Of a DNA stretch of 57,558 nucleotides, positions 23,889-32,417 are shown piece after piece. The translations under genes and the position numbers were made by a program. Below the pieces are notes generated by a model that saw only the letters and a program-made list of their open reading frames with translations, was not told the origin of the DNA and searched no databases. The stretch is from assembly GCF_032250955.1 (NCBI RefSeq), contig NZ_JAVVES010000008.1, positions 1-57,558 on the forward strand, written 5' to 3'. The DNA comes from Sulfuriflexus sp032250955. Its GTDB lineage: Bacteria > Pseudomonadota > Gammaproteobacteria > AKS1. The number at the start of each line of letters is the position of its first letter. Position 1 is the stretch's first letter.

Positions 23889-25169
23889 ATGAGCGACGAG
23901 CGGAACAATAACGGTGATGACGGCGAAAAGCTGTTGTATTGCTCGTTTTGCGGCAAGAGTCAGCACGAAGTCCGCAAGCTGATTGCCGGTCCGTCAGTAT
24001 TCGTCTGTGACGAGTGCGTGGAGCTATGCAACGATATCATCCGTGAAGAGGTCCAGGAGAAGTCAGCGGTTGCCAAGGGCAACAAGCTACCGACCCCCCA
24101 CGAGATTAACCAGATTCTCGATGAATATGTCATCGGCCAGGAACAGGCGAAGAAGGTCCTGTCTGTGGCGGTATACAATCATTACAAGCGTCTTGAGGTC
24201 GGGGCCGCCTCTGCCAACGAAGTCGAACTTTCAAAAAGTAATATTCTACTGATTGGCCCGACCGGTAGCGGTAAGACCTTGCTGGCTGAAACACTGGCGC
24301 GTCTGCTGAACGTACCGTTTACGATCGCCGATGCGACGACGTTGACCGAGGCCGGTTATGTCGGTGAAGACGTCGAAAATATCATTCAGAAATTGCTGCA
24401 AAAATGTGACTACGATGTTGACAAGGCCCAAACGGGTATTGTTTATATTGACGAAATCGACAAGATTTCACGCAAGTCAGATAACCCGTCTATCACCCGT
24501 GATGTGTCGGGTGAGGGTGTGCAGCAGGCCTTGTTGAAGCTTATCGAGGGCACTGTTGCCTCGGTACCACCACAAGGTGGTCGTAAGCATCCGCAACAGG
24601 AATTCCTGCAAGTGAACACCGCCAATATCCTGTTCATTTGTGGTGGTGCCTTTGCCGGTCTCGACAAGCTCATCCGTGATCGTTCCGAGAAGGGCGGTAT
24701 TGGGTTCTCTGCCGAATTGAAGGGCCAGGAAGAAAGCAAGAGCATTGGTGAGACCCTGCATGATGTCGAACCGGAAGATTTGACCCGCTATGGTCTGATT
24801 CCGGAATTTGTCGGTCGTCTGCCGGTGGTGGCCACGCTTGAAGAACTCGATGAGGATGCCCTGATACAGATTCTTACCGAGCCAAAGAACGCGATCACCA
24901 AGCAATACCAGCGGCTGTTTGATATGGAAAATTGCGAACTGGAATTCCGCGACGATGCCCTGCGCGCTGTCGCACGCAAGGCCATGGAACGCAAGAGTGG
25001 CGCTCGAGGTCTGCGCTCCATTCTTGAACATGCACTGCTCGATACAATGTATGACCTGCCGTCCGAGGATGATGTCCAGAAGATCATTGTTGATGACAAC
25101 GTCATCAAGGGGGAATCCGAACCTCTGAAGATGTACGAGCAAACTGACCACGCTGCATCCTCTGAGTAA
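23889..25169 (+). CDS. clpX: ATP-dependent Clp protease ATP-binding subunit
   Basis: A 426-residue AAA+ unfoldase that feeds substrates to ClpP. The N-terminal zinc-binding domain has C18, C21, C40 and C43 (YCSFCGKS, VFVCDECVELC). Walker A is GPTGSGKT near residue 120 and Walker B is IVYIDEIDKI near 182. The pore loop region and the arginine finger region (GRLPVVATLEEL) are intact. It ends just before a strong terminator. Confidence 0.98.
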   Translation: MSDERNNNGDDGEKLLYCSFCGKSQHEVRKLIAGPSVFVCDECVELCNDIIREEVQEKSAVAKGNKLPTPHEINQILDEYVIGQEQAKKVLSVAVYNHYKRLEVGAASANEVELSKSNILLIGPTGSGKTLLAETLARLLNVPFTIADATTLTEAGYVGEDVENIIQKLLQKCDYDVDKAQTGIVYIDEIDKISRKSDNPSITRDVSGEGVQQALLKLIEGTVASVPPQGGRKHPQQEFLQVNTANILFICGGAFAGLDKLIRDRSEKGGIGFSAELKGQEESKSIGETLHDVEPEDLTRYGLIPEFVGRLPVVATLEELDEDALIQILTEPKNAITKQYQRLFDMENCELEFRDDALRAVARKAMERKSGARGLRSILEHALLDTMYDLPSEDDVQKIIVDDNVIKGESEPLKMYEQTDHAASSE

Positions 25170-25170
25170 T

Positions 25171-25202
25171 AAAAAGACCCCGCCTCTTCGGGGTCTTTAT
25201 TG
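25171..25202 (+). terminator. Intrinsic terminator after clpX
   Basis: AAAGACCCCG pairs with CGGGGTCTTT around the loop CCTCTT, followed by ATTGTT. It separates the tig-clpP-clpX message from lon. Confidence 0.85.
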
Positions 25203-25239
25203 TTAAATCCAGTTTACGTTCCGAGTCCGGTCCAGTTAG

Positions 25240-25266
25240 CTTGAAATATGCCGACAGCATCCATAT
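25240..25266 (+). promoter_or_regulatory. Sigma-32-type heat-shock promoter of lon
   Basis: CTTGAAA at 25240-25246 is an exact sigma-32 -35 element. After 12 bases, ATCCATAT (25259-25266) matches six of eight -10 positions (CCCCATnT). It lies about 90 bases before the lon start. In E. coli, lon is a sigma-32 gene, which supports the reading. Confidence 0.6.
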
Positions 25267-25356
25267 GTAGGGTGTATAGTGGCCCGCGAGCAAGCGTCTA
25301 CCGCTAGTACTATTTCAACTTCAGAGGGCATGCCCCTCAAATAGCGAGGCTCCATC

Positions 25357-27783
25357 ATGGAGAACCAAGACAAAGCATCAGAAGTTATTGACGAACAGCT
25401 TAGCGTGATCCCGGTATTGCCGCTGCGTGACGTGGTTGTGTATCCACACATGGTAATCCCGCTCTTCGTCGGTCGTGACAAATCCATCAAGGCCCTCGAA
25501 TCCGCAATGGAGAATGACAAGCAGATCATGCTGGTGGCGCAAAAGAGTGCCACCCAGGATGACCCGCAGGTCGACGATATGTATCGCATCGGCACACTGT
25601 CCTCGATCCTGCAATTACTCAAGCTCCCCGACGGAACCGTTAAGGTACTGGTCGAGGGTGCCGAGCGTGCCCGTATCCTGCACTTCCTTGGTAAGGATGA
25701 GTACTTCAAGGCCCAGATCACACCATTGAAATCCGAAGAGCTGGAAGAACGTGACAGCGAAGTGCTGGTCCGTTCAGTCATGAACCAGTTTGACCAGTAT
25801 GTGAAACTGAACAAGAAGGTACCGCCGGAGATCCTTTCGTCGCTGTCCGGTATCGAGGATCCGGCACGCCTGGCCGATACCATTGCCGCGCACATGGCGC
25901 TGAAGATCGAAGAGAAACAGGCCGTACTGGAGATCGTCGATCTGCGTGAGCGTCTTGAGCACCTGATGGGCATCATGGAGTCGGAAATCGATATCCTCCA
26001 GGTGGAAAAACGCATTCGCGGTCGTGTCAAACGCCAGATGGAAAAGAGCCAGCGTGAGTATTACCTGAATGAGCAAATGAAGGCCATTCAGAAGGAACTC
26101 GGTGACCTCGACGAGGTGCCGAATGAAATGGAAGAACTGCAACAGAAAGTAGAAAAGGCAGGACTTTCCAAGGAAGCCAGGGAAAAGGCCGATGCCGAAC
26201 TGAATAAACTGAAGATGATGTCGCCGATGTCAGCCGAGGCTACCGTGGTCCGGAACTACATCGATGCCCTCACTGGTGTGCCATGGAAGAAACGCAGCAA
26301 GGTAAAGAATGACATAGTAGCCGCGCAGAAGGTGCTTGATGAAGACCACTATGGCCTGGAAAAGGTCAAGGAACGCATCCTTGAGTATCTCGCCGTACAA
26401 CAGCGTGCACGCAAACTGAAAGGCCCAATCCTGTGCCTGGTTGGCCCGCCGGGTGTCGGTAAGACCTCGCTGGGACAGTCCATTGCCCGGGCCACGGGCC
26501 GCAAGTTTACGCGTATGGCCCTGGGTGGCGTGCGTGACGAGGCCGAAATCCGCGGTCACCGCCGCACCTATATCGGCGCGATGCCGGGCAAGATTGTGCA
26601 GAAACTTACCAAGGTGGGTACCCGCAACCCGTTGTTCCTGCTCGACGAGCTGGACAAGATGTCCATGGATTTCCGTGGCGATCCGGCTTCCGCCCTGCTG
26701 GAAGTCCTGGACCCGGAACAAAATCATGCTTTCAATGATCACTATCTGGAAGTTGATTATGACCTCTCGGATATCATGTTTGTGGCGACGGCCAACAGTC
26801 TGAACATTCCGGCACCATTGCTGGACCGTATGGAAGTGATCCACTTGTCGGGTTATACGGAAGATGAAAAGCTTAACATCGCCAAGCGTTACCTGGTGCC
26901 AAAACAGATCAAGAATAACGGTCTGAAAGAGGATGAGATCCATATCGCTGATGGTGCGTTGCTCGATACAATTCGTTATTACACCCGCGAGGCCGGCGTA
27001 CGTAATCTCGAGCGCGAGATATCCAAAATCTGCCGCAAGGTAGTCAAGGAAGTCCTGCTCAAGCCGAGTGACAAGAAGGTCAATGTCACGGCCAAGAACC
27101 TGGATAAATACCTGGGCGTGAAACGTTTCCGGCATGGACTGGCGGAAGAGCACGATCAGATTGGACAGGTTACCGGCCTGGCCTGGACCGAGGTCGGTGG
27201 TGAGTTATTGACCATCGAGGCCGCGGCCATCCCGGGCAAGGGCAAGCCTCTTTATACCGGTCAGCTTGGTGACGTGATGCAGGAGTCGATTCATGCGGCC
27301 ATGACCGTGGTGCGTACCCGTGCCGAGGCCCTGGGTATCGATCCCGAGTTCTACCAGAAGTACGATTTCCACATCCATGTCCCTGAAGGTGCCACCCCGA
27401 AGGATGGTCCGAGTGCCGGTATCGGCATGTGCACCGCGTTGGTATCCGCGCTGACAGGAATTCCGGTTCGTGCTGACGTGGCCATGACCGGAGAAATCAC
27501 CCTGCGTGGTGAGGTTCTGCCGATTGGCGGTCTGAAGGAAAAACTGCTGGCGGCACATCGTGGCGGGATTACCACTGTTTTAATCCCGGAAGAAAACACG
27601 CGTGACCTGGTGGATATTCCGAAAAACATCAAGGACAAGCTCGACATCCGCCCGGTGCGCTGGATTGACCAGGTGCTGGAACTGGCCCTGGTAAGCGTGC
27701 CAGAGGCACTGGAAAAGAAGGTCGAGGCGCCTGTCAGCAAGACCAAGGCGATCAGTAAGAACAAGCCGGTGCATCACCACTAA
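25357..27783 (+). CDS. lon: ATP-dependent protease La
   Basis: An 808-residue AAA+ serine-lysine protease that removes damaged and regulatory proteins. The N-terminal substrate-binding domain (VIPVLPLRDVVVYPHM) is followed by a coiled-coil linker, Walker A GPPGVGKTS near residue 365, Walker B FLLDELDKM, and the protease domain with Ser686 (KDGPSAGIG) and Lys729 (GGLKEKLL). The C-terminal tail is Lys-rich and ends VHHH. It has its own heat-shock-like promoter and lies before hupB in the conserved order. Confidence 0.98.
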   Translation: MENQDKASEVIDEQLSVIPVLPLRDVVVYPHMVIPLFVGRDKSIKALESAMENDKQIMLVAQKSATQDDPQVDDMYRIGTLSSILQLLKLPDGTVKVLVEGAERARILHFLGKDEYFKAQITPLKSEELEERDSEVLVRSVMNQFDQYVKLNKKVPPEILSSLSGIEDPARLADTIAAHMALKIEEKQAVLEIVDLRERLEHLMGIMESEIDILQVEKRIRGRVKRQMEKSQREYYLNEQMKAIQKELGDLDEVPNEMEELQQKVEKAGLSKEAREKADAELNKLKMMSPMSAEATVVRNYIDALTGVPWKKRSKVKNDIVAAQKVLDEDHYGLEKVKERILEYLAVQQRARKLKGPILCLVGPPGVGKTSLGQSIARATGRKFTRMALGGVRDEAEIRGHRRTYIGAMPGKIVQKLTKVGTRNPLFLLDELDKMSMDFRGDPASALLEVLDPEQNHAFNDHYLEVDYDLSDIMFVATANSLNIPAPLLDRMEVIHLSGYTEDEKLNIAKRYLVPKQIKNNGLKEDEIHIADGALLDTIRYYTREAGVRNLEREISKICRKVVKEVLLKPSDKKVNVTAKNLDKYLGVKRFRHGLAEEHDQIGQVTGLAWTEVGGELLTIEAAAIPGKGKPLYTGQLGDVMQESIHAAMTVVRTRAEALGIDPEFYQKYDFHIHVPEGATPKDGPSAGIGMCTALVSALTGIPVRADVAMTGEITLRGEVLPIGGLKEKLLAAHRGGITTVLIPEENTRDLVDIPKNIKDKLDIRPVRWIDQVLELALVSVPEALEKKVEAPVSKTKAISKNKPVHHH

Positions 27784-28147
27784 GCTGACAGTTTGTCCTG
27801 ACGCTGCACCGGAACCCGGCAGGGAGATACTTGTCGGGTTCTATCTTCAAGCGGAAGATTGACTTACTTATGGGCCGATGTTGGGACTCGATATGAAGGT
27901 TCTTCGCTAAGCTACTGATGCGAAGGAGTCTCAGGAAATTATTTTTCGCATGGCCTGGATCACGTTTTTCCAGGGCAAAGATTGGCATACTTTACTTGCT
28001 TGACAGCCATCAGGGGCTATGGGATAACAAAAGAACTTGCGTTGTTTTCACAGAAGAAAAAACGCAAACTCAAGCCATACAGGCGTTCTTCACAACATAG
28101 CCTGATTACAGATAATAAATTACTCATCATAATAGCGGGGATCTACA
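27784..28147. other. Spacer between lon and hupB
   Basis: A 364-base gap without a convincing gene. After lon there is a hairpin GAACCCG (27812-27818) / CGGGTTC (27835-27841) without a T run, so it is at best a weak terminator. The right half holds the hupB promoter at 28000-28028 and a leader of about 110 bases before the hupB start. Nothing else was seen. Confidence 0.5.
28000..28028 (+). promoter_or_regulatory. Sigma-70 promoter of hupB
   Basis: TTGACA at 28000-28005, a 17-base spacer and GATAAC at 28023-28028. It is 120 bases before the hupB ATG. The transcript may run through the two tRNAs that follow. Confidence 0.55.
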
Positions 28148-28420
28148 ATGAATAAAGCCGAATTAATCGATGCCGTCGCAGAATCAGCGGATCTTTCCAA
28201 AGCATCTGCAGCCCGGGCCCTGGATGCAGCCCTTGACACCATCACAGCCGCCTTGCAAGCCGGCGATCAAGTTACCCTGGTCGGCTTCGGAACTTTTTCC
28301 GTACGGCCGCGTGCTGCCCGCACAGGACGTAATCCACGCACCGGTGAAGCCATCGAAATCAAGGCCTCAAATAATCCGGGATTTAAGGCTGGTAAAGCGT
28401 TAAAGGATGCCGTAAACTAG
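28148..28420 (+). CDS. hupB: DNA-binding protein HU-beta
   Basis: A 90-residue nucleoid protein that bends DNA as a dimer. The canonical start MNKAELIDAVAESADLSKA, the beta-arm with GFGTFSVRPRAARTGRNPRTG and the C-terminal helix FKAGKALKDAVN are all present at full length. It lies between lon and ppiD as in E. coli and Pseudomonas. A tRNA gene begins 15 bases after its stop. Confidence 0.98.
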   Translation: MNKAELIDAVAESADLSKASAARALDAALDTITAALQAGDQVTLVGFGTFSVRPRAARTGRNPRTGEAIEIKASNNPGFKAGKALKDAVN

Positions 28421-28435
28421 CGCGCCTCTCGAGTA

Positions 28436-28511
28436 GGGTGCTTAGCTCAGCTGGGAGAGCGTCGCCCTTACAAGGCGAATGTCGGGGGTTCGATCCCCTC
28501 AGCACCCACCA
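28436..28511 (+). tRNA. tRNA-Val (TAC)
   Basis: A 76-base tRNA with acceptor arms GGGTGCT and AGCACCC, the anticodon loop CTTACAA with anticodon TAC and encoded CCA. It starts 15 bases after the hupB stop with no room for a promoter, so it is probably cut from the hupB transcript. Confidence 0.97.
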
Positions 28512-28515
28512 GTTC

Positions 28516-28592
28516 GGAGCGGTAGTTCAGTTGGTTAGAATACCGGCCTGTCACGCCGGGGGTCGCGGGTTCGAATCCCGTCCGCTCCGCCA
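28516..28592 (+). tRNA. tRNA-Asp (GTC)
   Basis: A 77-base tRNA with acceptor arms GGAGCGG and CCGCTCC, the anticodon loop CTGTCAC with anticodon GTC and encoded CCA. It lies four bases after tRNA-Val and before a strong terminator. Confidence 0.97.
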
Positions 28593-28605
28593 TTAATATG
28601 GCCTC

Positions 28606-28643
28606 AAAGGGCGCACCTTTCACAAGGTGCGCCCTTTGTGTTT
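28606..28643 (+). terminator. Intrinsic terminator after tRNA-Asp
   Basis: AAAGGGCGCACCTT (28606-28619) pairs perfectly with AAGGTGCGCCCTTT (28624-28637), then GTGTTT. A 14-base-pair stem closes the hupB-tRNA-Val-tRNA-Asp unit. Confidence 0.88.
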
Positions 28644-28743
28644 ATATCCTATATAATTATCGACCTTAATTTAAAACGGTACGGGCGGACCCTGAAAATG
28701 GTGGTTCTGGCTCGACTAAAAACCTTATTCAGAGTGAGTAACC

Positions 28744-30681
28744 ATGCTGCAGTCAATTCGTGATCGCGCCCAGAGCTGGGTTGCCTGGATCATCGTCGTG
28801 TTTATCGTCATTGTGTTCGCCTTGTGGGGCATTCAGGATTATATGGGGGGCGGACAGAAAGTCGATATAGCCGAAGTGGAAGGCATCGCAATCAGTGAGC
28901 AGGATTTCCAGCGCCAGTTCCAGGCTTACCGCGAGGAGCAACGCCAGCAGCTGGCCCGTATGCTCGGCGATGATATGGATAACCCCCTCTATAAACAATT
29001 ACTTAACGAACCGGCGATGCGCAAGCGCGTGCTCGATGGCATGATCCTGAATCGGCTCATGACCGTGGCCGCACTGGATGCCGGCCTGCGCGTCAGTGAT
29101 GAACATCTCAACGATATTATTCGCAGCATTCCGGCTTTCCAGCGCGATGGCCAGTTTGATGCCGATATCTATGCCCAGCAGCTGCGCTACCAGGGAATGT
29201 CGACCAGTAGCTTCAAGAGCCGACTTGAACAGGATGAGATTAATCGTCAGTTGCAGGAGGCTGTCGCCGGCAATATCTTTGTAACCCCGCAACAGGTGGA
29301 TACGTGGCTGGCACTGCAGAACCAGCAGCGCACACTGAGTGCGCTAACCCTGCGCGCTGAGGATTACCGTCACGAGGCCAGGGTCGATGATGAGCTGATC
29401 CGTTCCTATTACGAAGACAATATCGCCCAGTTCATGACTGACGAAGAAGTCAGTATCGAGTATGTTGAATTTTCAAGCGGCAAACTCACAGAGCAGATAG
29501 ATATATCGGAAGAAACCTTGCGTGAGTGGTATGCCGGACATGTCGAGAACTATGCGGTTGCCGATGAACGTGTCCAGCGCGAAACCCTGTTGGCTATTCG
29601 CGAAAGGGCCCAGGCGGGTGAGGATTTTGCCGCCCTGGCAAAAGAATTTTCCGAGGACAAGGCCTCGGCGGAAAACGGCGGCGACATTGGCTGGTTAACC
29701 CGGAACGTAATGGAACCAGCGTTTGATAAGGTGCTGTTTTCGATGGAAGAGGGCGAGATTAGCGGGCCGGTACGGACATCTTTTGGCTTACACCTGATCA
29801 AGCTCACCGGTATCAAGGCTGAGCAGCGCCGCGCCAGTCATATTCTTCTCAAGGTAGACGAGAAAAAACTGCGCACGCGCAGCTTTGAAGAAGCACGTGA
29901 GGAGCTCGAGGCCGACTACCGTGCTCGCCAGGCCGAGCGCCTTTTTGTCGAGCAATATGAATTACTTAATAACCTGAGCTATGAACAGCCGACAACGCTG
30001 GAGCCGGTTGCGACAGAACTCAAACTTGAGATCAAGTCGACGGATATGTTCAGCCGCCTCGGTGGCGAGGGTATCGCTGCTAACCCGGCGGTGGTCAGCG
30101 CGGCCTTTTCCGAGGATGTGCTAGACGGTAACAACAGTGAACCACTCGAGGTGGCCCAGGATAAAGTCATCGTTCTGCGCATCAAGGAACACAGACCTGC
30201 CCAGGCCAGACCACTCGAGGAAGTCAGTAATGTCATCATTGAGCGTCTGCTGAATGAAGCTACCCGGGAAATTGCGCGTGAGCGCGGAGAAGCCTTGCTC
30301 GACAAACTCAAGGACGGTATCGCCCGGGAAGACGCGGCCAGTGAGCTCGAGGCTACGTGGACGGCACCAGAATCGATCTCCCGTGACGCCGGCCAGACCC
30401 GGCGCGCAGTAGTCAATGCGCTGTTTGCCATGCCGCCCCCGGCCGCCGATCGGCCCAGCTATTCCGGTGTCGTCTTGCCTAACGGCGACTACAGCGTGAT
30501 CGCTTTCAGTGCAGTCACCGAGTTTGAGCCGGCTAATGTTGACGAGACACAGCGGCAAACCGCCAGGCAACAGCTTGGAGCAAGCATTGCGGAGTCAATG
30601 CTGAGCGCCTTGCGGGTGGACCTGCGCCTTGGCGCCGATGTGGAGATCTATCAGAAGAAACTGAACGGAACCGCTGATTAA
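28744..30681 (+). CDS. ppiD: Periplasmic folding chaperone PpiD (SurA-N / PpiC domains)
   Basis: A 645-residue inner-membrane-anchored chaperone that faces the periplasm near the Sec translocon. One N-terminal anchor spans about residues 13-34 (WVAWIIVVFIVIVFALWGIQ). A SurA-like helical chaperone region follows, then a PpiC/parvulin domain at about 265-365 (FSEDKASAENGGDIGWL) and a C-terminal helical part. The length and order match E. coli PpiD (623 residues). It follows hupB in the usual order. Confidence 0.95.
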   Translation: MLQSIRDRAQSWVAWIIVVFIVIVFALWGIQDYMGGGQKVDIAEVEGIAISEQDFQRQFQAYREEQRQQLARMLGDDMDNPLYKQLLNEPAMRKRVLDGMILNRLMTVAALDAGLRVSDEHLNDIIRSIPAFQRDGQFDADIYAQQLRYQGMSTSSFKSRLEQDEINRQLQEAVAGNIFVTPQQVDTWLALQNQQRTLSALTLRAEDYRHEARVDDELIRSYYEDNIAQFMTDEEVSIEYVEFSSGKLTEQIDISEETLREWYAGHVENYAVADERVQRETLLAIRERAQAGEDFAALAKEFSEDKASAENGGDIGWLTRNVMEPAFDKVLFSMEEGEISGPVRTSFGLHLIKLTGIKAEQRRASHILLKVDEKKLRTRSFEEAREELEADYRARQAERLFVEQYELLNNLSYEQPTTLEPVATELKLEIKSTDMFSRLGGEGIAANPAVVSAAFSEDVLDGNNSEPLEVAQDKVIVLRIKEHRPAQARPLEEVSNVIIERLLNEATREIARERGEALLDKLKDGIAREDAASELEATWTAPESISRDAGQTRRAVVNALFAMPPPAADRPSYSGVVLPNGDYSVIAFSAVTEFEPANVDETQRQTARQQLGASIAESMLSALRVDLRLGADVEIYQKKLNGTAD

Positions 30682-30716
30682 AAAATAAACAGGCGTTCTC
30701 GCTAAAGGGAAGAGGG

Positions 30717-31988
30717 ATGAAACTACACTGGCAGATTCTGATCGCCCTTGTACTGGCCGTGATCGCGGGACTGGCAACGGGCGTGGAGGGGAGCCTGCTG
30801 GGCCTGCGTTTCTATGATGTTTATACCTTTATCGGTACCCTGTTTCTCAATGGCCTGAAGATGATCATCGTGCCGCTGGTGGTTTCCTCGATCATTGTCG
30901 GGATCGCCGGCATTGGTTCCTCGAGGGCTTTTGGTCGTCTTGGTGGCCGCACCTTGATCTATTACCTCGCGACGACGTTTATTTCTGTGAGCATCGGTCT
31001 CCTCGTCGTGAATACCCTGACGCCCGGCATTTATGAAGGTCAGCCACTCAAGGATGTGATCAATCTGACTGCCGATGTCTCGGCGATCGCCGACAAGGTT
31101 GAGGGTCGTGGTGCCGGGGATCTGGTTGACGTATTTCTGCGCATGGTGCCGCCAAACGTCGTTGCCGCGGCGGCTAACGGGCAGATGCTGGGGCTGATTT
31201 TTTTCAGCCTGCTATTCGGCTTTTTTGTTGCCCGCGTGGGTGAGCCGCATGCCGAGAACCTGTATGGTTTCTGGGCCGGCATCTACGAAGTCATGCTGCA
31301 GATCACCCTGTTCATTATGCGTTTTGCGCCGATCGGCGTGTTCGGGCTGGTCGCCGTGGTAATGGCGGATACCGGGGCCTCGGGCTTTCTGGACCTCATG
31401 GAGGTACTCGGGCTGTTTTTCTTCAGCGTGCTCCTTGCCCTTGCGCTCCACTTCCTGGTGGTCATGCCGCTCATCCTGCATTTTGTTGCCGGGGTCAATC
31501 CCGTGCGCCACTACCGGGCCATGGCACCGGCCTTGCTGACGGCCTTTTCCACGGCCTCGTCTTCGGCGACCTTGCCGCTGACAATCGAGTGCGTGGAGAA
31601 GAATGCCGGCGTTTCCAATCGCACCAGCAGCTTTGTACTGCCCCTGGGCTCGACCGTGAACATGGATGGAACGGCGCTCTATGAATGCGTCGCGGCGATG
31701 TTTATTGCCCAGGCCTATGGCCTCGATCTGAGTCTCACCCAGCAGTTTGTGATCGTGCTGCTGGCCCTGTTGACCTCGATAGGCGTGGCCGGGGTACCTT
31801 CAGCGAGCCTGGTGGCAATTACGATTATCCTTGGTTATATCGGTCTGCCGCTTGAAGGCATTGCGTTGATTTATGTCGTCGACAGGCTTCTCGACATGTG
31901 CCGTACGGCCGTGAACGTCTTCAGCGATTCCTGCGGGGCAGTGGTGATTGGGCGCCTGGAAGGGGAAGAGGGGATATTGAAGAATTGA
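30717..31988 (+). CDS. Dicarboxylate/amino acid:cation symporter (DAACS family)
   Basis: A 423-residue sodium- or proton-coupled symporter of the GltP/DctA/GltPh family in the inner membrane. Family signatures are present: GTLFLNGLKMIIVPLVVSSI early; the serine-rich re-entrant loop AFSTASSSATLPLT near residues 279-292; the PLGSTVNMDGTALYE stretch near 310-324; and the DRLLDMCRTAVNVFSD segment that holds the substrate-contacting Asp and Asn. The substrate could be glutamate/aspartate or C4-dicarboxylates; sequence alone does not decide. It lies between ppiD and fabI, where Pseudomonas has no such gene, so it looks like an insertion in the block. Confidence 0.9.
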   Translation: MKLHWQILIALVLAVIAGLATGVEGSLLGLRFYDVYTFIGTLFLNGLKMIIVPLVVSSIIVGIAGIGSSRAFGRLGGRTLIYYLATTFISVSIGLLVVNTLTPGIYEGQPLKDVINLTADVSAIADKVEGRGAGDLVDVFLRMVPPNVVAAAANGQMLGLIFFSLLFGFFVARVGEPHAENLYGFWAGIYEVMLQITLFIMRFAPIGVFGLVAVVMADTGASGFLDLMEVLGLFFFSVLLALALHFLVVMPLILHFVAGVNPVRHYRAMAPALLTAFSTASSSATLPLTIECVEKNAGVSNRTSSFVLPLGSTVNMDGTALYECVAAMFIAQAYGLDLSLTQQFVIVLLALLTSIGVAGVPSASLVAITIILGYIGLPLEGIALIYVVDRLLDMCRTAVNVFSDSCGAVVIGRLEGEEGILKN

Positions 31989-32088
31989 TGATTACAGATT
32001 GATGATTGATGAATGTTTAAAACCTGTAATGTGCTCTATGCGAACTTTGCGGTTAATTGGTTTTTCAGGAAAGAAGGTCATATTTTGC

Positions 32089-32328
32089 ATCACTGCTGTC
32101 CCGTTAATTCCCTCTCCCTTCGGGAGTGGGGTAGGGTGAGGGGATTTAGATTCGATAACATATTGTTTTATTTACTCCCTCATCCTGGCCTTCTCCCAAT
32201 GGGAGAAGGGATAATGCCGATTAGAGGGTGATGAAATTTCATGTGTTCATGCGCATCAATCAATCTGGTTACCTTATTTCCCCGAAGCTTACCACTTGTC
32301 AGGCTTATGTTAACGGGACAGCAGTGAT
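32089..32328. mobile_element. MITE-like element with 19-base inverted repeats
   Basis: ATCACTGCTGTCCCGTTAA at 32089-32107 and its perfect complement at 32310-32328 enclose 202 bases without coding capacity. The layout is that of a miniature inverted-repeat element or a deleted insertion sequence. The inverted repeat resembles ends of IS4-type elements as I remember them; this is not verified. Confidence 0.6.
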
Positions 32329-32371
32329 TTTGCATATAGCACTAATCTGACTTACAAACACTGATTTTTAA

Positions 32372-32409
32372 ATCATCAATCATCATTCATCATTCATCAT
32401 TCATCAATC
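32372..32409. repeat. Simple repeat of TCATCAATC / ATTCATC units
   Basis: A short run of TCATCA and ATTCATC units downstream of fabI. Its reverse complement recurs near the end of the symporter gene (32001-32015), so it forms the outer boundary of the repeat nest. Confidence 0.6.
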
Positions 32410-32417
32410 CTCAACCA

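Larger units (their letters stand above)
31989..32417. other. Repeat-filled spacer between the symporter and fabI
   Basis: A 429-base gap made of nested inverted repeats. An outer pair is GATTGATGAATG (32004-32015) and CATTCATCAATC (32398-32409). An inner 19-base pair is at 32089-32107 and 32310-32328. Inside are two hairpins of the CCCTCTCCC...GGGAG kind (32111-32142 and 32176-32210). The right edge is an ATCATTC/ATC-rich simple repeat. No convincing gene was found. Confidence 0.6.

Noticed and set aside
32372..32409. CRISPR array
   Set aside because: Units are only 7-9 bases and directly joined without spacers; no cas genes are near. No CRISPR was seen in the window.
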